Below the pieces are notes generated by a model that saw only the letters and a list, made by a program, of their open reading frames with translations, was not told the DNA's origin and made no database searches. The position numbers and the translations under genes were made by a program. Positions 27,727 to 36,560 of a DNA stretch of 64,000 nt are shown here, one piece after another. Each line of letters opens with the position of its first letter. Position 1 is the first letter of the stretch. The DNA lies in assembly GCF_046159835.1 (NCBI RefSeq), contig NZ_JBJXCY010000002.1, forward strand, positions 1,302,001 through 1,366,000, read 5' to 3'. Source of the stretch: JACKJK01 sp046159835. GTDB lineage: Bacteria > Pseudomonadota > Alphaproteobacteria > Rhizobiales > Tepidamorphaceae.

Positions 27727-28416
27727 ATGGCGCAGGAAGGCCTGGCCAAGCGGCTGCACGGCCGGCGCAAGGGCCACGCGCTGAAGGCACGGCAGGGGCG
27801 GCTCATGGAGCAGTTGCTGCCGCGCATCGCCGTGGAGGTCGAGCAACCGGCACCCGCCCGGCTCGCGGACCTCTTCGAGACCGCGCCCGACCGGCTGATC
27901 CTCGAAATCGGCTTCGGCGGCGGCGAGCATCTGGCCGAAGGCGCGGCAAGCAACCCGCAAACCGGGTTCATCGGCGCGGAAGCCTTCATCAACGGTGTCG
28001 CCAAGCTGCTGAGCGAAGTGGACACGCGCGAACTGACGAATGTCCGCGTGCATTTCGGCGATGCCCATGACCTGCTCGAATGGCTGCCGGACGCCTGCCT
28101 CGATCGCGCCGACCTGCTCTACCTCGATCCCTGGCGCAAGCGCCGTCACTGGAAGCGCCGGTTCATCTCGCACGAGACGCTGGCCGAGCTCGCCCGCGTC
28201 ATCAGGCCGGGCGGCGAACTGCGCTTCGCCTCCGACTGGCCCGACTACCTGACATGGACCCTGATGCACCTCCGGCCCCGCACCGATTTCGCGTGGACCG
28301 CGCAGGTCGCCGACGATTGGCGAAAGCCGTGGGACGGATGGACGCGCACCCGCTACGAGGCAAAGGCCTACCGTGAGGGCCGCGTCCCCTCCTATCTGAC
28401 CTTTACCCGAACCTAG
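27727..28416 (+). CDS. trmB: tRNA (guanine-N7-)-methyltransferase
   Basis: TrmB methylates G46 in the variable loop of tRNAs using SAM. The 229-residue protein has the SAM-binding EIGFGGGEHLAEGA near 59-72 and the TrmB signature LYLDPWRKRRHWKRRF near 131-146, and ends with TRYEAKAYREGR. The ATG at 27727 follows metK by seven bases. Its TAG stop lies inside a CTAG that also forms the stop codon of the opposing methyltransferase gene, so the two converge with a 4-base overlap. Confidence 0.95.
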   Translation: MAQEGLAKRLHGRRKGHALKARQGRLMEQLLPRIAVEVEQPAPARLADLFETAPDRLILEIGFGGGEHLAEGAASNPQTGFIGAEAFINGVAKLLSEVDTRELTNVRVHFGDAHDLLEWLPDACLDRADLLYLDPWRKRRHWKRRFISHETLAELARVIRPGGELRFASDWPDYLTWTLMHLRPRTDFAWTAQVADDWRKPWDGWTRTRYEAKAYREGRVPSYLTFTRT

Positions 28417-29126
28417 TCCGCGTCGTGCGCCGCCATCTGTGCGGAATAGACCGCGAAGATGCCGCTCGAGAAATGAACCTGAGGCGCTTCGAAGCCGGCT
28501 TCGCGCAGCCAGTCGAGCTGCGCCGAGAGCGGCGCGCACTGGTCGTGCGCCATGCGCTTTCGCGCCGAGACAAGCTCGTCCTCGCTGCCGCCGGCGCGCC
28601 GCACGTCATCTTCCCAGCCCTTGAGCACGTCATTCATGGTGGCGGGCGGTTCGGGTGCGACCTGCTCGGCATTGACGAAGATACCGCCGGGCCTCAGCGC
28701 CAGCGCGATGCGGGCAAACAGCGCCGCCTTGTCGGCATCGCCCAGGTGATGGATCGACAGCGCGGAGAGGAACGCGTCCTGCCGGTCGGGCAGGGGGTGG
28801 TCGGCATAGTCCTCGACGCGGAACGACGCGGTGGCGCGAAGCCGCGCGAATCGTGCGCGCGCCTCGTCGATCATTGCCCCGGCAACGTCGATCAGGGTGA
28901 AGCGCGCGTCGGGGCGAACATGCGAAACGAGTGCCGCCAGCAGCCCGGTGCCTGCGCCGAGGTCGGTGACGCGCGGCGCTTCGCCGTCGGGCATGGCGGC
29001 CACGCAGGCGGATACCGCCGCGCCGTAAAAGGCGTCGAAACACGGCACCAGCCGCTTGCGTGAGGCGTCATAGGAGGCGGCGACTGCGTCGAACGCCTGG
29101 CTGATATCGGTGCTCTCGCGGGACAT
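28413..29126 (-). CDS. Class I SAM-dependent methyltransferase, unknown substrate
   Basis: The 237-residue protein starts at ATG 29126 with GGAAGG upstream; a TTG two codons earlier is less likely. After a helical start (AFDAVAASYDASRKRLVPCFDAFYG) it has motif I VTDLGAGTGLLAALV, post-I FTLIDVAGAMIDEAR, motif II with DAFLSALSIHHLGD and motif III LRPGGIFVNAEQV. This is a Methyltransf_25/12-type domain. The closest general class is small-molecule or unassigned methyltransferases; there is no partner gene to suggest a substrate. It lies between trmB and rimP on the opposite strand. Confidence 0.85.
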   Translation of the reverse strand: MSRESTDISQAFDAVAASYDASRKRLVPCFDAFYGAAVSACVAAMPDGEAPRVTDLGAGTGLLAALVSHVRPDARFTLIDVAGAMIDEARARFARLRATASFRVEDYADHPLPDRQDAFLSALSIHHLGDADKAALFARIALALRPGGIFVNAEQVAPEPPATMNDVLKGWEDDVRRAGGSEDELVSARKRMAHDQCAPLSAQLDWLREAGFEAPQVHFSSGIFAVYSAQMAAHDAD

Positions 29127-29153
29127 GGGCAACGGGACCTTCCGTGATGCCGC

Positions 29154-29181
29154 TTGCTTGTGCGGCGCGATCGACTATATT
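29154..29181 (+). promoter_or_regulatory. Promoter of the rimP-nusA-infB operon
   Basis: TTGCTT at 29154-29159 and TATATT at 29176-29181 are 16 bases apart. Transcription would begin near 29188 and give a leader of about 115 bases before rimP. The position, just beyond the start of the divergent methyltransferase gene, supports it as the main promoter of the translation operon. Confidence 0.55.
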
Positions 29182-29219
29182 GCAGCCTATTCCAAGCTCA
29201 ATCAGAAGACTGATGAGGT

Positions 29220-29275
29220 GGGTCCCGCGCCGGGGCCCGCGCCAAACCCTTTTGGTCATTCGAGCTTGAACCAAA
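29220..29275 (+). promoter_or_regulatory. Structured 5' leader of the rimP operon
   Basis: Two stems are visible in the predicted leader: GGGTCC/GGGCCC (29220-29225 with 29233-29238, one G-T pair) and TTTGGT/ACCAAA (29251-29256 with 29270-29275), the second extended by TC/GA after a bulge. Leaders of rimP-nusA-infB operons are attenuators in some proteobacteria. Here no T run follows directly, so control may act on translation or by NusA. The structure is seen; the regulation is inferred. Confidence 0.4.
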
Positions 29276-29305
29276 CGAATTGAGGGCACGGCCCGAACGG
29301 ACGAG

Positions 29306-29932
29306 ATGAAAGACAGCAGCGCAAACGACAACACCAAGGCTGGCGAGGAAAACGGCATCGGCACGTTGAACGAGCCGCGAATCGTGACCGAGACCGGTCT
29401 CGACGCCCGCGTGGCCGCCATCGTCGCCCCGGTCATCACCGACCTGGGTTACCGGCTGGTGCGCGTTCGCATGTCCGGCCGTGACGGGCTGACCCTGCAG
29501 ATCATGGCCGAGCGCCCCGACGGCGAGATGACGGTCGAGGACTGCGAAACCGTCAGCGAGGCCGTGTCGCCGGCGCTCGACGTCGAAGACCCGATCGACA
29601 AGGCCTACAACCTGGAAGTCTCCTCGCCGGGCATCGACCGCCCGCTCATGCGCCGCAGCGACTTCGCGCGCTGGGAAGGCCACGAGGCGAAGATCGAGAT
29701 GAATGTCGGGATCGATGGCCGCCGTCGCTTTCGCGGCGATATTGGCGCCGTCGGCGAAGAGACCGTGGAACTGGTCACGGAAGAAGACGGCCAGCCGGCC
29801 AAGGTCGCGCTGCAATTCAACGATATCGACGAAGCGCGGCTGGTGCTGACCGACAGGCTGATCGACGCCGCGCTCGGGCGCTCCGGCGCGGATGCCGGCC
29901 CGACCGGGCGAAAGAATCCGCGCAAGCGGTAG
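29306..29932 (+). CDS. rimP: Ribosome maturation factor RimP
   Basis: RimP assists assembly of the 30S subunit. After a poorly conserved 27-residue head, the N-terminal domain begins TETGLDARVAAIVAPVITDLGYRLVRV, with the hallmark SSPGIDRPLMRRSDFARWEGHEAKIEM near 108-135, which joins the two domains. The SH3-like C-terminal domain follows. It is 208 residues, a little long because of extra residues at both ends. It is the first gene of the rimP-nusA-ylxR-infB-rbfA-truB operon, with a likely promoter at 29154-29181 and a structured leader. Confidence 0.94.
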   Translation: MKDSSANDNTKAGEENGIGTLNEPRIVTETGLDARVAAIVAPVITDLGYRLVRVRMSGRDGLTLQIMAERPDGEMTVEDCETVSEAVSPALDVEDPIDKAYNLEVSSPGIDRPLMRRSDFARWEGHEAKIEMNVGIDGRRRFRGDIGAVGEETVELVTEEDGQPAKVALQFNDIDEARLVLTDRLIDAALGRSGADAGPTGRKNPRKR

Positions 29933-30023
29933 GGACTGGAATTCCCGGCCGGCGCGAGACAAGCCCCGGCCCCATTGAAGGAGAAGACGACATGGTTCTG
30001 GTGACACGCGACGGAGCGGCTCG

Positions 30024-31649
30024 ATGAACGCTGCTGTGAGTGCCAACAGGCTTGAACTTCTGCAGATCGCCGACGCGGTCGCGCGCGAAAAGTCCATTGA
30101 GCGCGAGATCGTCATCGACGCGATGGAAGACGCCATCCAGAAGGCCGCCCGCTCGCGCTACGGCAACGAGACGGAAGTGCGCGCCGAGATCGACGGCAAA
30201 ACCGGCGAGATCCGGCTCAACCGCCTGCTGACCGTTGTCGAGACCGTCGAGAACCCGGCCATCGAGATTCTCCTGGAAGACGCGCAGGAGCGCAATCCGG
30301 CCGCGCGCGTCGGCGACATGATCGCCGATCCGCTGCCGCCGCTGGATTTCGGTCGTATCGCCGCCCAGAGCGCCAAGCAGGTCATCGTCCAGAAGGTCCG
30401 TGAAGCCGAACGTGACCGCCAGTACGACGAGTACAAGGATCGCGTCGGCGAGGTCATCAACGGCGTGGTGAAGCGCGTCGAATACGGCAACGTCATCGTC
30501 GACATGGGCCGCGGCGAAGGCATCATCCGCCGCGACGAGATGATCCCGCGCGAAGCCTACCGCCCCGGCGACCGCATCCGTGCCTACATCTTCGACGTGC
30601 GCCGCGAGCCGCGCGGCCCGCAGATCTTCCTGTCGCGCACGCACCCGCAGTTCATGGCCAAGTTGTTCGGCCAGGAAGTGCCGGAAATCTACGACGGCAT
30701 CATCGAGATCCGCTCGGTCGCCCGCGATGCCGGCAGCCGCGCCAAGATCGCGGTCATCTCCAATGACAGCTCCATCGATCCCGTCGGTGCCTGCGTGGGT
30801 ATGCGCGGCAGCCGCGTTCAGGCGGTCGTGCAGGAACTGCAGGGCGAGAAGATCGACATCATTCCGTGGTCTCCGGATGCGGCCAGCTTCATCGTCAACG
30901 CACTGGCCCCGGCGGAAGTCGCCAAGGTCGTGCTCGACGAGGATGCCGAGCGCATCGAGGTCGTCGTTCCCGACGAGCAGCTGAGCCTCGCCATTGGCCG
31001 TCGCGGCCAGAACGTGCGGCTCGCCTCGCAGCTCACCGGCTGGGATATCGACATCCTGACCGAGGAAGAGGAATCGCAGCGCCGCCAGGCCGAGTTCGTC
31101 GAACGCACCGACCTGTTCGTCGATGCGATCGACGTGGACGAGGTCGTGGCCCAGCTCCTGGTCTCGGAAGGCTTCACGTCCGTTGAAGAACTCGCCTACG
31201 TAGAGATCGACGAGATTTCCTCCATCGAGGGCTTCGACGAGGACACCGCCTTCGAGATCCAGACCCGCGCCAACGAGTGCCTCGAGCGTATCGAGAACGA
31301 GCGTGACGCGCGCCGCCAGGAACTCGGCGTGTCAGACGAGCTTCGCGAGATCGAGGGCATCGACACCGCCATGATGGTGGCGCTCGGCGAAGACGACGTG
31401 AAGACGATGGAAGACCTTGCCGGCTGCGCCACCGACGATCTCGTCGGCTGGACCGAGCGCAAGGACGGCGAAGTGGTGCGCCATGACGGTGCGCTGAAGA
31501 ATTTCGAAATCAGCCGCGAGGAAGCCGAACGCATGATCATGGCCGCCCGCATCAAGGCCGGCTGGATTGAGCCCGAGCCGGAGCCCGTCGAGGGCGAAGG
31601 CGAGGAAACCGAGGGAGACTCAGAGGACGTTGCCGCAACCGACGCCTGA
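30024..31649 (+). CDS. nusA: Transcription termination/antitermination factor NusA
   Basis: NusA binds RNA polymerase and controls pausing, termination and antitermination. Domains: N-terminal polymerase-binding domain (1-130), S1 domain (about 135-200, beginning GEVINGVVKRVEYGNVIVDMG), KH1/KH2 (about 205-345, with DPVGACVGMRGSRVQAVVQEL), and C-terminal helical repeats with helix-hairpin-helix-like EIEGIDTAMMVALGEDDV. The last 30 residues are strongly acidic (EPEPEPVEGEGEETEGDSED). The ATG at 30024 lies 91 bases after rimP. The ylxR frame overlaps its end. Confidence 0.96.
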   Translation: MNAAVSANRLELLQIADAVAREKSIEREIVIDAMEDAIQKAARSRYGNETEVRAEIDGKTGEIRLNRLLTVVETVENPAIEILLEDAQERNPAARVGDMIADPLPPLDFGRIAAQSAKQVIVQKVREAERDRQYDEYKDRVGEVINGVVKRVEYGNVIVDMGRGEGIIRRDEMIPREAYRPGDRIRAYIFDVRREPRGPQIFLSRTHPQFMAKLFGQEVPEIYDGIIEIRSVARDAGSRAKIAVISNDSSIDPVGACVGMRGSRVQAVVQELQGEKIDIIPWSPDAASFIVNALAPAEVAKVVLDEDAERIEVVVPDEQLSLAIGRRGQNVRLASQLTGWDIDILTEEEESQRRQAEFVERTDLFVDAIDVDEVVAQLLVSEGFTSVEELAYVEIDEISSIEGFDEDTAFEIQTRANECLERIENERDARRQELGVSDELREIEGIDTAMMVALGEDDVKTMEDLAGCATDDLVGWTERKDGEVVRHDGALKNFEISREEAERMIMAARIKAGWIEPEPEPVEGEGEETEGDSEDVAATDA

Positions 31650-32382
31650 TCTGATCGAGGACGAGGAGTTTCGCGACCCCGGACCGCGCGAGGGGCGCAG
31701 GCGCGACCCCATGCGCACTTGCGTCGTGACGCGGGAGGTCCGCTCGGAACGCGAACTCCTTCGCTTCGTTCTCGATCCCGCGGGCACCGTGGTGCCGGAC
31801 CTCAAGCGCCGGCTGCCCGGCCGCGGGGTCTGGGTCACGGCGCGCGCCGAAATGGTCGAGCAGGCGGTGCGCAACAAGCGCTTTGCGCGCGGGTTTCGCG
31901 CCCAGGTCGAAGCGCCCGCGGCGCTGGCCGAGGATGTCGGCATTGCGTTGCGTGCCACCGCTCTCGGCAGCATCGGTCTTGCCCGCAAGGCTGGCTGCGC
32001 CGTCACCGGGTTCGCCAAGGTGGATGCCCGGGCGCGTGCCGGAGAAACGGCTTGCGTGCTGCACGCGGCAGAGGCCAAGGCCGACGGTGTCGGCAAGATC
32101 GCGGCTGCCCTTCGTTCGGCGGTTGCACAGGGCGCGGAAGCGTCGCCGGTCTGGCGCATGTTCGCAGGCAGCGAACTGGACTTGGCGCTTGGCGGCGGGA
32201 ATGTGATACATGCTGCGCTGACGCGGTCTTCCCAGGGCGTCAGGGCATGCGAGGCGGTGGCGCGCCTTGCGGACTACCTGGGACTATCGGCGCCTGACGC
32301 CGGAACACGTGGAACGGAAGCCGGCGCCGTGGGCGCCGCGTCGCATTCAGAGGCAGCACGGGCTGCCGCAAAGGACAGTTGA
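31630..32382 (+). CDS. YlxR (DUF448) plus L7Ae/L30e-like RNA-binding protein
   Basis: This two-domain protein is typical of alphaproteobacteria. The N-terminal YlxR domain has MRTCVVTREVRSERELLRFV and the basic RLPGRGVWVTA; the C-terminal part (from about residue 115, SIGLARKAGCAVTGF) is an L7Ae/L30e-type RNA-binding fold. The Ala-rich tail is low complexity. The start is uncertain: no ATG precedes the domain. TTG at 31630 overlaps nusA by 20 bases; TTG 31567 and the internal ATG 31711 are alternatives. infB starts three bases after the stop. YlxR proteins bind RNA (RNase P in Firmicutes); the role here is unproven. Confidence 0.85.
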   Translation: MPQPTPDLIEDEEFRDPGPREGRRRDPMRTCVVTREVRSERELLRFVLDPAGTVVPDLKRRLPGRGVWVTARAEMVEQAVRNKRFARGFRAQVEAPAALAEDVGIALRATALGSIGLARKAGCAVTGFAKVDARARAGETACVLHAAEAKADGVGKIAAALRSAVAQGAEASPVWRMFAGSELDLALGGGNVIHAALTRSSQGVRACEAVARLADYLGLSAPDAGTRGTEAGAVGAASHSEAARAAAKDS

Positions 32383-32385
32383 TAT

Positions 32386-34926
32386 ATGAGCAGTGAAGAC
32401 AACAGCGGCGACAACACGGCCTCGCGGCCCGCGCGCAAGACCCTGAGTCTCAAGCGCACGGTCGAATCCGGGACCGTGCGTCAGAATTTCTCCCACGGGC
32501 GCACCAAGGCGGTCGTGGTCGAGAAGAAGCGCCGTCGCACTGTCGGCCCGGGTGGGACGGAAGCCGAGCCCCTGGCGACGGCGCCGCAGCCCGCTGCCGC
32601 GCCCAAGCCCGTCCAGCCCGCACCCCAGGCACCGGCCCCTGCGCCCAAGCCCGCAGCGGACAACCGCTCCGGCGTGGTTCTACGCACCCTGACTGAAGAG
32701 GAAAAGGGTGCGCGAGCGCAGGCCCTTGCCGATTCCAGGGTTCGCGATGCCGAGGAGCGCCAGCGCGCCGCCGAGGAAGAAAAGCGCCGTGCCGAGGAAG
32801 AGGAGCGCCTGACGAAGGAGCGCGCCGAGGCCGAAGCTCGCCAGGCCGAGGAAGACGCCGCGCGCGCCAAGCAGGAAGCCGAGCGCGCCAAGGCCGCGCC
32901 CGCCGAGCAGGCAGCCCCCGCCGATGCCGAGCAGCCGGCTGCCGCGCCGCGCCGCCCTGCCGGTGGTGATGACGATGCCGGCAAGCGCCGTCCGAGCCGC
33001 CCGCCGGAGAAGCCGGCGCCCGTGCGCCGCGATGGCGAACGCCGCCGTGGCCGCCTGACGATCTCCAATGCGCTCAACGAAAACGAGCGCAAGCGTTCGC
33101 TGGCCGCGATCCGCCGCCGCCGCGAGAAGAACAAGAGCCAGGGGCCGTCCGAGCCGGGTCAGAAGATCCTGCGCGAAGTGCGCCTGCCCGAAACGATTAC
33201 TATCCAGGAGCTAGCCAACCGCATGGCCGAGCGCGCCGTGGATGTGATCAAGCTGCTGATGCAGCAGGGCCAGATGCTCAAGATCAACGACGTGATCGAC
33301 GCCGATACCGCGCAGCTCATCGCCGAGGAAATGGGCCACACGGTGAAGCGCGTTTCCGAAGCCGACGTCGAGACCGGCCTTGTCACCGAGGACGATCCGG
33401 ATGGGGCCAAGCAGCCACGTGCCCCGGTCGTGACCGTCATGGGCCACGTCGACCACGGCAAGACGTCGCTGCTCGATGCGCTGCGCCAGGCGGATGTTGT
33501 TGCCGGTGAAGCCGGCGGCATCACCCAGCACATCGGCGCCTACCAGGTGAAGACCGAAGGCGGCCAGACGGTTTCCTTCATCGACACCCCGGGCCACGAG
33601 GCGTTCACCGCCATGCGTGCTCGCGGCGCGCGGGTCACCGATATCGTCGTTCTGGTGGTTGCCGCCGATGACGGCGTCATGCCGCAGACCATCGAGGCCA
33701 TCAACCACGCCAAGGCCGGCGAAGTACCGCTGATCGTGGCGATCAACAAGATGGACAAGCCCGGCGCCGACCCGACGCGCGTCCGCAACGAGCTGCTCCA
33801 GCACGAAATCGTGGTGGAAAGCCTCGGCGGCGACACGCTGGAAGTGGAAGTCTCCGCGCTCAAGAAGACCAATCTCGACAAGCTGGTCGAGGCCATCCTC
33901 CTGCAGTCGGAAGTGCTCGACCTGAAGGCAAACCCGGAACGTCCGGGCGAGGGCGTCGTCGTCGAAGCCCAGCTCGACAAGGGCCGTGGCCCGGTCGCGA
34001 CCGTTCTGGTCCAGCGCGGCACGCTGCGCGTCGGTGACGTGCTCGTCGCCGGCAGCGAGTGGGGCAAGGTCCGCGCCATGATCAACGAGCATGGCGAGAA
34101 CGTCACCGAAGCCGGCCCCTCCATGCCGGTCGAGGTTCTGGGCCTGAATGCCACGCCTTCGGCTGGTGACAACTTCGTTGTCGTCGAGAACGAAGGCCGC
34201 GCCCGCGAGGTCTCCGATTATCGCCAGCGCCAGAAGCGCGAGAAGCAGCAGGTTCGTGGCGGCATGCGCTCTTCGCTCGCCGACATGATGACCCAGCTCA
34301 AGGACGCCGAGCGCCAGGAAGTGCCGCTCCTCGTCAAGGGCGACGTGCAGGGTTCGGTGGAAGCCATCGCCGGTGCGCTGGACAAGCTCGGCACGGATGA
34401 AGTGTCCGCGCGCATCCTGCTGTCGGGCGTCGGTGCCATCACCGAATCCGACGTGACGCTGGCCGCCGCCTCCAACGCGGTGGTGATCGGCTTCAATGTG
34501 CGTGCCAACAAGCAGGCCCGCGACCTCGCCGAGCGCGAGGGCGTCGAGATCCGCTACTACAACATCATCTACGACCTGGTGGACGACATCAAAGCCGCCA
34601 TGTCCGGCCTGCTCGCGCCGGAACTGCGCGAGACGATGCTGGGCAATGCCGAGATCCTGGAAGTGTTCAACATCTCCAAGGTCGGCAAGGTGGCCGGTTG
34701 CCGTGTCACAGACGGCCGCGTCGAACGTGGTGCGGGCGTCCGCCTGCTGCGCGACGACGTGGTGGTGCACGAAGGCAAGCTGTCGACGCTCAAGCGCTTC
34801 AAGGATGAAGTGCAGCGCGTCGAGGTCGGCCAGGAGTGCGGCATGGCCTTCGAGAACTACCAGGACATGCGCGCCGGCGACGTGATCGAGTGCTACCAGG
34901 TGGAGACCATCGAGCGTTCGCTCTAG
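32386..34926 (+). CDS. infB: Translation initiation factor IF-2
   Basis: IF-2 is the GTPase that places initiator tRNA on the 30S subunit. The 846-residue protein has a long, highly charged and Ala/Pro-rich N-terminus (to about 260, with a Glu/Arg-rich coiled-coil-like stretch), an IF2_N domain (ETITIQELANRMAERAVDVIKLLM), and the GTPase with G1 GHVDHGKTS at about 353-361, G3 DTPGHE and G4 NKMD, followed by domains II, III and IV. The ATG at 32386 lies four bases after the ylxR stop. It is the central gene of the rimP operon. Confidence 0.97.
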   Translation: MSSEDNSGDNTASRPARKTLSLKRTVESGTVRQNFSHGRTKAVVVEKKRRRTVGPGGTEAEPLATAPQPAAAPKPVQPAPQAPAPAPKPAADNRSGVVLRTLTEEEKGARAQALADSRVRDAEERQRAAEEEKRRAEEEERLTKERAEAEARQAEEDAARAKQEAERAKAAPAEQAAPADAEQPAAAPRRPAGGDDDAGKRRPSRPPEKPAPVRRDGERRRGRLTISNALNENERKRSLAAIRRRREKNKSQGPSEPGQKILREVRLPETITIQELANRMAERAVDVIKLLMQQGQMLKINDVIDADTAQLIAEEMGHTVKRVSEADVETGLVTEDDPDGAKQPRAPVVTVMGHVDHGKTSLLDALRQADVVAGEAGGITQHIGAYQVKTEGGQTVSFIDTPGHEAFTAMRARGARVTDIVVLVVAADDGVMPQTIEAINHAKAGEVPLIVAINKMDKPGADPTRVRNELLQHEIVVESLGGDTLEVEVSALKKTNLDKLVEAILLQSEVLDLKANPERPGEGVVVEAQLDKGRGPVATVLVQRGTLRVGDVLVAGSEWGKVRAMINEHGENVTEAGPSMPVEVLGLNATPSAGDNFVVVENEGRAREVSDYRQRQKREKQQVRGGMRSSLADMMTQLKDAERQEVPLLVKGDVQGSVEAIAGALDKLGTDEVSARILLSGVGAITESDVTLAAASNAVVIGFNVRANKQARDLAEREGVEIRYYNIIYDLVDDIKAAMSGLLAPELRETMLGNAEILEVFNISKVGKVAGCRVTDGRVERGAGVRLLRDDVVVHEGKLSTLKRFKDEVQRVEVGQECGMAFENYQDMRAGDVIECYQVETIERSL

Positions 34927-34936
34927 GTCTGACTGT

Positions 34937-35359
34937 ATGAACGCCGCACCCAACGCATCGCGGCAGGGCCAGCGCCAGCTTCGCGTCGGCGAATTGCTGC
35001 GCCACGCCCTGTCGGACATCCTGCAGCGCGGGGAGATCAACGATCCCGTGCTCGAGAGCCACGTCATCACCGTGCCGGAAGTCCGCATCAGTCCGGACCT
35101 CAAGCACGCCTCGGCCTATGTCATGCCCCTGGGTGGACAGGACATCGAGGAAGTGATCGAGGCGCTCAACCGCAGCCGCAAGTTCGTGCGCGGGCTGCTG
35201 GCTAGGCGTGTCGACCTGAAGCACATGCCGCAGGTCTCGTTCCTGCGCGACGAGAGCTTCGACGCCGGTGCGCGCATGGACGCGCTGCTGGATTCGCCGC
35301 AGGTGCGCCGCGACGTCGAAAAGCACGACGACGACGCCGGCGATGCTGGCGACGACTGA
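34937..35359 (+). CDS. rbfA: Ribosome-binding factor A
   Basis: RbfA is a small KH-fold protein that helps mature the 30S subunit and is needed at low temperature. The 140-residue protein begins RQGQRQLRVGELLRHALSDIL and has VTVPEVRISPDLKHASAYVMPLG-like central strands and the RKFVRGLLARRVDLKHMPQVSF block near 83-104. The C-terminus is acidic (EKHDDDAGDAGDD). It lies 10 bases after infB and 27 before truB, in one operon. Confidence 0.95.
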   Translation: MNAAPNASRQGQRQLRVGELLRHALSDILQRGEINDPVLESHVITVPEVRISPDLKHASAYVMPLGGQDIEEVIEALNRSRKFVRGLLARRVDLKHMPQVSFLRDESFDAGARMDALLDSPQVRRDVEKHDDDAGDAGDD

Positions 35360-35386
35360 CCCGACGGCACACCGCAGGCAGGTTTC

Positions 35387-36313
35387 ATGGGACGCAGGCG
35401 CCGCAAGGCAGAGGTTCACGGCTGGCTGTTGCTCGACAAGCCGCTGGAGCTGTCCTCCAACGGCGCGCTCGGGCGGCTGAAGAAGCTCTATGACTGCCCC
35501 AAGGTCGGCCATGCCGGCACGCTCGACCCGCTGGCGACCGGCATGTTGCCGGTTGCGTTCGGCGAGGCGACGAAGACCGTTCCCTACGTGATGGATGGCC
35601 GCAAGACCTATCGCTTCGAGGTGGTCTGGGGTGTGCGCACGTCCACCGACGATGCCGAGGGCGAGGCTGTCGCCACGTCCGAAAAGCGCCCGACGCAATC
35701 GGAAATCGACGTTGCGCTGAAGCATTTCACCGGCACTGTCCTGCAGGTCCCGCCGCAGTTTTCCGCCATCAAGGTGGATGGCCAGCGCGCCTATGCCCGC
35801 GCCCGCAGCGGCGAGGAGGTGGAGATCAAGCCGCGCGAGGTGGAAATCCACGACCTGTGCCGCGTCGACGAGCGCAACGACGACCGCCTCGTCGAGCGCA
35901 CCTGGTTCGAGTGCGATTGCGGCAAGGGCACCTATATCCGCGCCATTGCCCGCGATCTTGGCGAGGCGATGGGGTGCCACGGCCATGTCGGCACGCTGCG
36001 TCGCGTCTGCGTTGCGCCGTTTGTCGAGGCCGACATGGTCACGCTGGATGAATTGCAGGAGATGGCCGAGGACCGCGATGCGCTGCTGGCGCGCATCCGC
36101 CCGCTGAGCGCGGCGCTCGCCCACGCCATGCTGCAAGTTGAAGTGCCGCAGGCCGATGTCGCGACCTTGATGCGCGGCCAGCCGGTGCTGCTGAAGGGCC
36201 GCGACGCCCCGGTGCTGCACGGCGAGGTCTGCATCACCCATGACGGGCAGGCCATAGCGATCGGCGAAGGCCAGGGCGCGACCCTGCACCCGCGCCGTGT
36301 GTTCCAGTACTGA
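35387..36313 (+). CDS. truB: tRNA pseudouridine55 synthase TruB
   Basis: TruB makes pseudouridine 55 in the T-loop of nearly all tRNAs and also acts as a tRNA chaperone. Catalytic Asp lies in GHAGTLDPLATGML near residues 39-52. GWLLLDKPLELSSN at the start and the CDCGKGTYIRAIARDLGEAMG block (about 178-198) are the other signatures. The 308 residues are normal. The ATG at 35387 (MGRRRRKAEV) leads straight into the fold. It closes the rimP operon; a GGGCG/CGCCC hairpin follows at 36317-36332. Confidence 0.96.
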   Translation: MGRRRRKAEVHGWLLLDKPLELSSNGALGRLKKLYDCPKVGHAGTLDPLATGMLPVAFGEATKTVPYVMDGRKTYRFEVVWGVRTSTDDAEGEAVATSEKRPTQSEIDVALKHFTGTVLQVPPQFSAIKVDGQRAYARARSGEEVEIKPREVEIHDLCRVDERNDDRLVERTWFECDCGKGTYIRAIARDLGEAMGCHGHVGTLRRVCVAPFVEADMVTLDELQEMAEDRDALLARIRPLSAALAHAMLQVEVPQADVATLMRGQPVLLKGRDAPVLHGEVCITHDGQAIAIGEGQGATLHPRRVFQY

Positions 36314-36560
36314 CGCGGGCGGCATTTCGCCCTTGTCCGGCAACGCGATAAGGCTGGTCAAACGCGCAAAAATCGGTCATAAGGGCGCCGGCTCGCAAAT
36401 GGCTTTGCCATGTGCGTTGTCGCGACCGTGCTGGACGACATCCCGGCACGTGCCGCATCGGCGGCCCGCCGCTCCCGACATCCGGACATGATCCGAAACG
36501 TTCATGCCCGCCGTTCAGGTGGCTCCGGGCCGATAAACGCGTTTTTTGAAAGGAAAAGCG

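Noticed and set aside
32481..33134. Ser/Ala/Arg-rich minus-strand frame opposite infB
   Set aside because: It is the antisense of the low-complexity IF-2 N-terminus and has no independent support.
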